A stretch of 64,000 nt of DNA, from the NCBI GenBank assembly GCA_033977485.1, contig CM066998.1:56138274-56202273 (forward strand), given 5' to 3'. Source of the DNA: Hydrangea macrophylla. Lineage: Eukaryota; Streptophyta; Magnoliopsida; Cornales; Hydrangeaceae. Position 1 is the stretch's first letter. The number at the start of each line of letters is the position of its first letter. The translations under genes and the position numbers were made by a program. Positions 10,410 to 21,200 of this stretch are shown here, one piece after another. The notes beneath the pieces were generated by a model that saw only the letters and a program-made list of their open reading frames with translations, was not told the origin of the DNA and did no database searches.

Positions 10410-10823
10410 AGTACTAATATAGGACAGAGGAATAATCAATGTTCTGACACACAACTATCTTTTACGTGCGAACCACCACATCATATAAATGTAGTTGATA
10501 TTTAAATTCCAACTATAAAGATTCTTAAAGACAAATTGTCTTTTTCAAATTTTGGTTCTCAAATTCGTTCTAAATACATATAGTATTAGGATAACTTTTA
10601 ATAATTGTGGATCTACTTCAATATCCTCAAATTAAAATTAAGTGAGCGCACTACCATATATATTTGAGATTCAAAATTTAGGAAGCGGAACATTACTCAT
10701 CCTTAAAATGTTAAAATTTCCAAATGGGACTTTTGATACTACATCCGTCCCAAAATAAGTGTCTATATTTTCTTTAGGGACGGGAAGAGTACAAGATAAG
10801 AGCAATTTTGTCCATCGAAAAAT

Positions 10824-10972
10824 TGCTAACCCATTGCTCACCCAAGCAACTCATTGAGTGAGCACGTGAGACCAACAACTTTTCACCTTATTTTATCCTT
10901 TTTTATCCATAAAAATTTGTGGGTCTCACATGCTCACCTAATAAGGTGCTTGGGTTGTATAGGACAGAGGAT
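10824..10972. mobile_element. Probable small inverted-repeat element
   Basis: CTCACCCAAGCAACTCATTG..GTGAGCACGTGAGACC on the left partly pairs with GGGTCTCACATGCTCACCT..AGGTGCTTGGGTTG on the right. Boundaries are approximate and no duplication was resolved. A Stowaway-like fragment (CATCCGTCCCAAAATAAGTG) precedes it at about 10745. Confidence 0.4.
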
Positions 10973-11017
10973 TACACAATTTTTTTTGAAACAAGCGACT
11001 CTTTCAGGCGTGCAAAC

Positions 11018-11207
11018 TGGGGGTGTTCAAGAAAACCGAAAAATCGAAAACCGACTGAAATCAAACCAACCAAACACTGATTAGTTAGTTTTTCAAAGTA
11101 GTGCACAAGCTAAACTGACCGGCACCACCTAAAATCGATCAACTGAAACCGATTGGTCGATTTTAAAATAACTAAAAAAGCAAAAAAATCGACCGCGAAC
11201 ACCCCTA
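11018..11207. mobile_element. hAT-type MITE, family A copy 2 (190 bp), perfect 8 bp duplication
   Basis: TGGGGGTGTTC and GAACACCCCTA ends are flanked by GTGCAAAC on both sides (11010-11017 and 11208-11215). The perfect 8 bp duplication is the hAT signature and marks this as the youngest family A copy here. Confidence 0.9.
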
Positions 11208-11300
11208 GTGCAAACCACGTCATATGAATAAAGTGATGGTCTCGACTACCGAACCACCAAATAATTTCTCTCAAATCCATGAAAAGACCAAAGCCAACGA

Positions 11301-11747
11301 GGAAAGTTGGCCTCTTTCTACCAACCAATTTTTAAATAGTACTACAAGCTTCTTAAATTTAAATTTTAAATTTTAATTTTAAATAATGAGTAATTTTTTG
11401 GTGACAACTTTCCTACAACTTTCGTACAACATCTTAAAAATAAGTGTCTATCTCTCTCATGTGATATCACTCGACCCCACAGTGACACATGAGAGAAATA
11501 AACACATTATTTAAGAGATTGTATGAAAATTGTATGAAAGTTGTCAACAAAAATTACCCTTAAATAATATAGCATTAATTAAAATTTAAAAAATTCATTA
11601 ATTATTATGGGATCAATTTAATATCCTCCTATTAAAAAAATCGTAGATCTGTTACAAAATTATATGAAATTGAGATTTGAGATTTAGAGCAGATCATTAA
11701 TCATTTCCAAAAGGAAAGTTGGCTTCTTTACCAACCAATTTCCAAAT
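11301..11747 (+). repeat. Duplicated ~35 bp block upstream of the receptor kinase
   Basis: GGAAAGTTGGCYTCTTT.TACCAACCAATTT occurs at 11301-11335 and again at 11713-11747, direct, about 410 bp apart. The Mutator-type MITE at 11388-11559 lies between them. The second copy is about 85 bp before the ATG, so it is 5' UTR or core promoter. The function is unknown. Confidence 0.6.
11388..11559. mobile_element. Mutator-type MITE (172 bp) with perfect 9 bp duplication
   Basis: GAGTAATTTTTTGGTGACAA and its complement TTGTCAACAAAAATTACCC form the ends. TTAAATAAT is duplicated at 11379-11387 and 11560-11568. It lies 270 bp upstream of the receptor kinase start codon. Confidence 0.8.
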
Positions 11748-11831
11748 GTCTTAAAGCTTGAAAAAAACCAATCACCTCCATGGCCAAATTCTAGAGAGAG
11801 AGAGAGAGGAGAGGCCTCCTCAAAGTGAAGA

Positions 11832-14800
11832 ATGAGAAATCCCACAAGCCTCCATTGTTTCATTCTTTCCACCATCTTCACCTCACTCTCTCTCTTCCCA
11901 ACTCTCACCATATCCTTCAACACCATCACTGCAACACAACCTCTCAAAAACGGCGAAACCATCGTCTCCTCCGGCGACGTTTTCGAATTGGGTTTCTTCA
12001 AACCAGACAACAATTCACAGAGATCATATATAGGTATATGGTACAAGAACATACCCACAAAAACAATTGTTTGGGTAGCAAACAGAGACAAGCCTCTCAC
12101 TAACTCGTCCGGAGTTTTAAAAATCGGCGACGATGGTAACATTGTTCTCACAGACCAAACATCAAACACGTTATGGTCATCAAATCAATCAACAACAAGT
12201 AGTGATACAATTGCTCAATTGTTTGATTCTGGGAACTTTGTTCTTCGAAAAGAAAATGATGTTGACCCGGAAAATTATATTTGGCAGAGCTTTGATTACC
12301 CGACTGATACATTGTTACCGGGTATGAAGCTTGGGTGGGATTTGAAATCTGGGTTGAATCGATATTTGACTTCGTGGAAGAGCGATAATGACCCGTCGTC
12401 TGGAGATTATATCTTTAAGCTTGATACAAGGGGCTTTCCTGAAGCTTTCCTGGAAAACAAACAGGTCCGAGAGTATCGAAGCGGGCCGTGGAACGGGTTA
12501 AGATTCAGCGGGGTACCCGAAATGAAACCCTCAAATGTACTGAATTTCAGCTTCGAAATGACCCCAAACGAGGTAATATTGTTATTCAAAATATGTGGAA
12601 TAAATGTAGGAATCTGAAATTTAGTACTAACAAAACTGCAATAAATGTAAAATGGAATATTTGATCGAGTCTAGTGGTAGTGGTGGGCACTATATCTTTA
12701 AGACGATTTTGCCCCCGCACTGTACTAACGATTTTGGGGCAATCTTTTCACATGATACAACAATCTTTCATTTTATTATAGAAGTATTTCAAATAGGATG
12801 ATACAATGAATTATGTTAATGTTTACACTCGACGCCTCGATGAGTAGAATCTAGTTTATGTTTTTTTTTTTTTTCCAAATTCAACATCTTTGTCCCCTAG
12901 TATATTCTTGATCTCATTATATTATGAGCAGTTTTAGGAAGACTCCCTATTTGGGACTCCCTTAGTCCGAATTTGTCATAAATTGAGACTCCCTATTTGG
13001 GACTCCTTTAGTTCGAATTTGCTATAAATGGCAACAAAAAAAAAACATTTATGACAAATTCGGACTAAGGGAGTCCCAAATAGGGAGTCTCTCTAGTTTT
13101 TTTCTTATATTATCCTGGGGTATGTTCCTTGTTGTACTCTTGTATATCTTTTTCTTTTATTGATTAATCAATTTCTCGAAAAAAAGACACTGACTCACTG
13201 TATCTGTATGCGTGTATGACCAATAATTAATATTCTGTGAAACTAGGGGTGATGCACAAAAATCAAAAATCAACTGAAACCAAACCGACCAAACACCGAT
13301 TGATTAGTTTATTAAAGGAATAAACCAGCCTTAATTGACCAAAAGTCGACTAATACCACCTAAGCCGACCTATTGAAGTTGGTATTTTAAACCAGTTAAA
13401 AAAAAAAAAAATCTGATTGCGAACAGAGAAGACCCATGTAGATAAGTTGTAAGGCAACCGTTCGTCAACGGTCATAACCATTCAAATTAAGGTACTGTTT
13501 GGTATGACTCAACTTATCCATAATCAACCATACTTAAAAGTCAATTTCTCATTCAATTTTCCAACAGGTATACTACTCATTTGAGGTACTAAGCAATTCA
13601 ATTTTCTCGAGATTACTGGTGAACCCATCTGGGACTCTTAAGCGATTGACATGGATCGAGACTACCAAGGTTTGGAACCTATTTTGGTACGCCCCGAAAG
13701 ACCAATGCGACAGTTACAGAGAATGCGGCATCTATGGAGTCTGTGACACAAACGCATCCCCTGTCTGTAAATGTATGAGAGGGTTCGAGCCGAAGAATCG
13801 ACAAGCGTGGTTTCTGAGAGATGGTTCCGATGGGTGTGTGAGAAAGACGGAGTTGAATTGCGGATCAGACGGGTTTTTGAGTTTGAAGAATATGAAGTTG
13901 CCGGAGACTGAGACAGCATTTGTGGATAAGACGATGAGTTTGGCCGACTGTGAGAGTCTTTGTCGGAGGAACTGTTCGTGTAGGGCTTATGGGAACGTGG
14001 TGATCACCGGAGGTGGGTTCGGGTGTGTGATTTGGAGCTACGATCTTGTGGATATGAGGCAGTATGCTGTGGCTGAAGGTGGTCAAGATCTGTATGTTAG
14101 AGTGTCTGCTTCTGATGTAGGTAAGTTTTATTTTTTTAGTTTTTTTGGATTTTTTTTTTTTTTTGGGTAAATTACTCAGCTTTAGGGGTGAAAGGAAACT
14201 AACTGCACTGACCGAACTGAACCAAAATCGATCGGTTCCTGTGAAAATTGTACCAAAGTGAACCTCTTTCACCCTAATTAAGTTCGTTGAGGTATAGCTT
14301 AATAACATAGTCTAAGGATTCATACTGGCAAGCGTCCATTGGTGCTGCTGACGATTTGTGCCCAATTACATGGACCTCGTAGAGACATAGACCTCTCTCG
14401 TTTAACTGAAATACATTGACCTTTCTTAAGGTTGGAGTAATATTCACCTCCCGTTCATTAGTCAATTGTTAGTTGACAAACTTTTTTGTTTAACTATTTT
14501 AAAATGCTTGACTTACCCTTACAAATAGAAATAACTAAACCAAAATATAGGGGCAAAAATGTCATTTCAATTTCAATTTTTTTCCTAAAAATTTTACTGT
14601 TATATATACTGATAATATTTGTAAACAAAAGGATGATAAAAAGGTATATACATTTAAGGCTTCTATCAAGTCGTTAATTGTCAACGTGGATAGGGGAAGC
14701 CAGTGTAATTTTTAAATAAATGAGAGAGGTCCATGTAATTAGATCATAAAGCTAGGAAGATAAATGTAAATATACCCTAACTTTTAAAGTTGAAATTATC

Positions 14801-16146
14801 TATATGTTCATATTCCAGCATGTACATTGCAATTTATTCTAGCTAAAAATTCAACTTTTCTATTTTAATAGTCACTTTTGACAGTCAACTCTAAAATTGC
14901 TCTCTATTTTAGATAATCACTCTATTTTTAATATCTATAAGAAGTTCCGATTGATATCAATTGGCATTTGGTGGATATCCGACAATTGATATTTCAAAAC
15001 ACAATTTGTGATCTAAGACATCTTACATTAACAATAAGAACTAGCTTAGTGTGGTGAGCAAACTCCGATTGAAAACTACTTATGAGTTCTGATTTAGAAA
15101 TCGTCAACAAATCTGGAGTGTCAAAATGTCAATATAAAAATTAAGGGTCGTTTTGGTATTGTTTCTGTTTTTTGATTTCATATTCTGAAAACATAAAATT
15201 AACCACGCGTTTGATTGTTGCAAACGTAAAACTAAGTGTTGATTGTTTGAAGTTTTAGCTTAAACGTTAATTCTACACTCTAATAGAACTTATGCTCTCA
15301 AAACATTAAGTTAATTGTATAATTCCATCACTTAAAGACACTTTTTCCTTTTTAAAATTTTTTTTTCGGTATTTAGTTAAAGGTCATATAGAGTTTTTAG
15401 TACATGTGTGATAGATTTGGTAAGGTTATTGTTATTTAACTTATTTTATAACATCTGTCATTTTCTGTTAGTTTATCTTGCAGCCACTTAATAAAGGGAG
15501 AATATATTCGGTACCAAAATTAAAAAATAAAAGAAGTAAATGAGATTTTTTAAATGTGAAACATGAAATGTGTTGAGTTCAAACTTTGGGAGAGGTAGGT
15601 GGTGTTTCCCTTAAAAATATAATAATATTAATTCAAATATATGAAGCTCAATCGCAAGTCTATAGGAATCTATTTATATATTTTTATTTGTATTTTTTTT
15701 TATATAGGATTAGTTGAAACCTACATATTGATTTCATCACCTAACGTATTTATTGAAATAAGGTCCTGTATTTATTTTAGTTGGATATAAATTCAAAACT
15801 GAATAAATATGTAACCACTCATCTGACTACATGCTGCCTACTAAGGTCAATAATTTTTGACAAATGAATAAATAAATAATCTTAATAAATATTTTAAGCT
15901 TCACACGTATACATACAATATTATACATGTATAAGACGACGTGGTGTACACTCAAAACTGCCTAATTAATACAAGTCCAATGGTTTGTGGACAAACTCTA
16001 CTGAAATTTAATAGATTGGAGTTTAGGATTAAATTTTAATCAAATGGTGACCAACGTGTTTATAATGGGGACAAGTATTCACAGTTTTTAATTTTATACG
16101 AAGGTTCTCTGTCAGAGTTTTCAACATAGTTGGCCCGCCAAAGAGC

Positions 16147-16181
<35 letters not shown>

Positions 16182-18240
16182 TTACAAAGGAGTATTTGTT
16201 TTGAATATGAGAGAGAGAGAGAGTATTTGTTTTGAATATACCAATTTTAAATGGACGGCCAAGTGGGTCCAGATATTGTTTAGGTCCCAGGCCATCGGCC
16301 GGCACTTTTGACTTAGTAGGTTTTGTTTTTTTTTTTTTTTTACAAATAGTACATAGAATTGTAGTACAAGATTTGGCAAAAAAAAAAAAAAAAAATTGTA
16401 GTACAAGAAATTTTGGATTTATTTGATAAAATTAAAAATTAAGTAATAAATTTTAAATAATAAAAATTTTAAGAGATTGAATTTGTAATATTGAAAATAT
16501 TATTTTAAGTATTGAAATAGACTACATTAACTGATTATTTTCAGTAGAATTTTCATTTAAACATTTTATAGGGATATTAACAAACGTATTGAAAAAAAAA
16601 ATTTTGAAAAATTTTCACTACTTAATTAAATTATAAAACCGTCCTAATCCTCTTTTCATTTATTTATTTATTATTTGTTGAAGAAAAACACTCCCTAAAT
16701 CCCGAACAATAGAAAATAACTCAAAATAGCTTTATAAATTTGCAATTGACTCAAGGTAGCTTTTTAATCCAAGCTGTTCAAAGTAGCTTTTTAAATTTGC
16801 GGTTGACACATATTTATGCGATTGAACCGCATAATTTAGTTTGTTAAATAAATTTATTTTTACTTTCCGAAGTTTCATATTCACTTATAACTCAAAATGC
16901 TAAAACGCCCTCTTAGTTTTTATCCGGATGAAATCTTATGCTTGGAGGTTGCTTTGGCACACAGGCTGACACAGCTGACCTGTGGGGCCCACCTGATATA
17001 GTGGGACCAGCGGCAAGCCCTTATCTTCGTGTGCTGCGAAAATGATTATTTTAGCTTTTTAAGAGAATTTAATTGATGAGCTTAGGCCCAATTTGGTGAA
17101 TACAACAGGAAACAATGCCATTATTTGTAAGTTGTAACATATTTATATCTCGAAAGTGAAAGGAAGGATATCAAAAAGAAATTCTCACCGTCAATAATTA
17201 TGTAAAATTTATAAAGGTTTCTACCTAAAGTAATTTCACAAAGATTCTAATTGTCTTTTTAAAAAATTCATATAAAAACTTGATTTCAATCACTCTCCTC
17301 ATATCAAGCGGTTTAGTCCAATTGGTATGACATTTCTCTCCCGAGTGTGGAGATTGATGGTTCGAATCTCTTTAGGGGGATTCATTTGCTTGTCATTTGT
17401 TGTTCGTCACTCTGAATGAGTAGCCTTTAGACATTGGGGTGGATTGGGAATTTGGGTGTGTGATATTTATATATAAAATCACTCACCCCATTTTCTCTAT
17501 CCCTTTCTCTATGCTATTTACACACACGTTGATGTTGATGCAGTGAGTGTGATCCCCTCTAGTATTAGAAAATTGTGTTTACGTGAGAAAAAATTCTTCT
17601 AAAAATAGAGAGACAAATGTATAAAGAAAAAGATATTTTTGATTTGTGATATTATGTATCCAAAGTGGTAAGCTTTTTGGGTATACTATCCAAGAGATTT
17701 AATATTCGAGTCATGCATGGAGAGCATGGTCACTGGAGAATTCACCCGGTGACTCTAATGCTTGGAGCTAGGGATTAGTCGAGGTGGGCGCAAACTAACA
17801 TAGACATTCTCGATTATCCAAAAAAAAAAAAATAAAATAACCTTGCATTCAAATATATGTTCCATATTTTTTTTTAATCATTAGATAGATATAATGCTCT
17901 TTTGTGAGAAATAAGATCGAGAGGGCAAAATTGGAACCCTAATATTAACGTAGGCTAAGCCGTTTCTCTATATATTCCAACAATTTTGCATCTGCATAGG
18001 TGGAAGTTTAGGTCCAAGCGTTAAATAATGGTCCTAACTCCTAATAAGTGTTTTTTCTTTGACCCAAAAATGCCAAGTGCTTGGATGTAAGTGTACCAGC
18101 TGGCTGAACCACTTTCTCTAATTTTTTAATTTTTTTTTTTTGAAAACGAACTACTTTCTCTAATGGTCCTTAATTGAAGGCTATTATTGTGATTTGGTGG
18201 TGATCAACCAACAGTTTGATTCTGATGTGCTTTAGAGCAG

Positions 18241-18297
<57 letters not shown>

Positions 18298-21200
18298 AAA
18301 CTCCATGGGACCCACTAATTGTGTATTAAGACCATTGGTACCGTTGCCACCCTCTCTCTCTCCTAATTTGTCACAAATCCTTCCATTATCTTATATTATA
18401 TTATCTTATTATATCTTATCCTATCTTATTATGTTATAATAATATTTAAAATAAGGCCACACACTCCGTGTGTATGTGCCGGTTTGTTTTTGGATAGTTT
18501 TTTTTAGCCAACTATTTTAGGCAGTTTTTTTTCATTTGTTTAAGCAATTTTTCTTTTTTCAATTGATTGGAAATTTTAATACCCTTCTATTATTTTTTAA
18601 AAAGATAAAGTGTAATGGTTTACTTGTAATTATGGAGAACTTAGAAAATAATACTGGCACCCGTCCCTTTCCCTTATAATAGTATATATGAAAGCCTCAA
18701 GTGACATGTGGCACACAAGGAGAGGCAAGGCTAGTAAAATTTTGTAATATTGCTCATTCAATTACTCCAAACAAAATTTCTTATTTAGCATTAAATTCCT
18801 AATAATTACTCTACTATTGTGAGTGTTTAATTATTTATTGTACTTTATTTTATATACCATTATTGTATCTGATAATAGTTGTCCAATGCATATATAGCAC
18901 GGATTAAATAACTAGTTCTACTTTTAAAGTGATGGTATGACAAATTACACTATTTTTTTAACTGACTACACTGCCCTTTTACTGACTTTAATAATTGTAC
19001 CTTTATGGTTGTAAAATTATGTTGATCATGATATATAATGCTTTTTGCAATTTTAATAATCTATCTGCCTAAAATAAGTGTGCACTTCAAGTTTGTACAT
19101 TGTTTAAGAAAGATGTACTATTATATTACTCTTTTCATTCCATTTTATGTGTCCATCTTTTTTGTTTGGGATGTCCCAAAAATTGTTGTCCACTTTTCAA
19201 AATTAGTATGCAAATTTTACATAGTTTCCCAAACTACCCTTCCTTGTAATTAACACCAAAACAAAACAAAAAAAGCAAGTGCAATGATTATGGACAATTA
19301 TGGAAAGTAGGTGTAGATTCTTTTTGTCCACTTAAATAGTTGGATTCCCCAAGATGGACACATAAAATGGGACGGAGGGAGTAATTTTTTTGGTCTATGA
19401 CATAGTCACTTTCCTATTTTACTCTTAGATGTGATGAGTGTTTGCTTTCTTGCTTATTTTGAGATCGCTCATAAATGCTAATTTGTCTTTATTGTAAGGG
19501 AATCATAGGAAGTTTATTAAATTTTGTAGTTGACTTTTAAAAGTGGACACTTATTTTGGTATATCCAAAAAAAAAAAAAAAAAATGTGAACAATTATTTT
19601 GGGATGGGGGAACATAAATTCCTTTTAGTCAAGAGTTTTTACTGATTTTGCTAAATGTACAAGTCAAGCTTGTGATTTTAATAATTTACTGTAAAAGTTA
19701 TGATGATGCCACTTTTTTTTTTTTTTGATTACATGATGATGCCACTTTTAAATTCTCAGAAAATGTTACTAATAACGGCGGTAGAAGAAAAGCTAAGCAG
19801 TTGGTGAAAAAGAGAAATATTCCATGTAACCGTCGCACTACATGAAAGTATATAGATGGAGATGTTTTTTTTTTTTTGATCACATATAGATGGAGACTTA
19901 AATAAAGAAATTAAGTAGACAGATTGAACCCGCAAAATACTGAAATCACAAGAAACGCCACATGAGTAACACAATCACAAGAGATAACCTCTCCATGAAA
20001 AGGGTTATACAGCTCAGTTGTTAGAAACTTTATTATAGCGATTTTAATTTACTCTTATTGTTCCCATCAAATCAGTATGAAACTGTCTGGTAAATCAGCT
20101 TCTGCAATTTAATCGCAAAAACGTACGAGTCAATTGCAGAAATTCACAAGGCAAAAACCGGCTTTCGGACAAAACTTGTTTTTGCGATAAAATCGCAGAA
20201 GCAGAAATTATTGCCAAACGGACCCACCGGATGGATGCTTTGAAACAACACTAATATATATTTGGTTTGTATTTTTTTCAGAAGTAGCTGGGAACAAAGG
20301 ATCTGACGATGGTTATGATTCAAGTAGACGTATTATCATGATTGTGGGCATTGCAGTTGGTGTTGGTGTTCTTCTTCTTGGACTAAGCCTATGCTTTTTA
20401 CGGAAGAGAATGACACTACAACGCGTGGTGAAAATAAAGATCGTACGTAGAGGTACCATCAAACTTCTTAATTAATTTTTTTTGGTAAAAATCAGAATGT
20501 TTTTTCAACGTAGAACAGATTGCCAAATCATTCTTGAATATAGTGGGGTTGAAATGTCAAATATTATGTGGTTTTGAAATTCTAGCGCAACTACAACTTT
20601 GATAGAAAAAGCCCGAAAAGACCCATGATTAATTGGAAACGGGTCAAGTAACAAAACTCACAGACCCGTTGTAAGTTGTAACATATGCTGTTTTTGGGGT
20701 CAAATTTTACCATCTAGGCCTTGAAAAAATGTGTAATTTTTTTTTTTTGGCCATTTTAAGGAAGTTCCATTTCCTTAATAACTGTCTCATTTGTTTCGAG
20801 ATTCATGGGAGAGTTTATAGATTGAAATTTGTGCCCATTTATATTGTAGAGCTTTTTTTTTTGGGTGCTCAATTCATTTCTTATTTTCCAAAATCAACAG
20901 GTCCACGTGAAAGAAGTCAAGACTTCTTCCTAAATGAGGCAGTTATTCCAAGTAGAAGAGACCATTCGGGTGAGAGTACAACCGATGAGCTAGAGTTACC
21001 ATTGTATGATTTTGAAACCTTAGCAGCGGCAACAGAAAATTTCTCGGATGAAAACAAATTGGGACAGGGCGGTTTTGGTTGTGTTTACAAGGTTAGTTTT
21101 CTGCCAAGAACATGGTATTCTTTAACATGTAGACATTACATGTATATAAATAGAAAGCCAAAAGGCATTTGGAATGATAACCATAACTTTGTTTTTTGAT

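Larger units (their letters stand above)
12573..13567 (+). other. Intron 1 of the receptor kinase (995 bp)
   Basis: It runs from GAG|GTAATA to CCAACAG|GTATAC in phase 0, joining ...MTPNE to VYYSFEV, which fits the family sequence without loss. It contains a foldback MITE (12930-13102) and a degraded hAT MITE (13244-13424). Reading through instead of splicing meets a stop at 12615-12617, giving a 261-residue secreted lectin fragment. Confidence 0.8.
14121..20281 (+). other. Intron 2 of the receptor kinase (6161 bp), repeat-filled
   Basis: The donor GATGTAG|GTAAGT and acceptor TTTTTTCAG|AAGTAG restore the codon for Glu432 before the membrane helix. The intron holds small hAT-like and foldback elements (14183-14276, 14368-14740), microsatellites (16151-16180, 18245-18293), two tRNA-like retroposons (17309-17560, 17660-17832), a Stowaway MITE and several tail-only insertions. 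No independent gene was found. Read-through from exon 2 stops after about 20 codons. Confidence 0.8.

Noticed and set aside
11684..12169. 161-codon minus-strand frame over the kinase promoter and exon 1
   Set aside because: It is the complement of the receptor kinase coding exon with no domain of its own.
13865..14308. 147-codon minus-strand frame over kinase exon 2
   Set aside because: It shadows the PAN/Apple exon and adjoining low-complexity intron; no recognisable motif.
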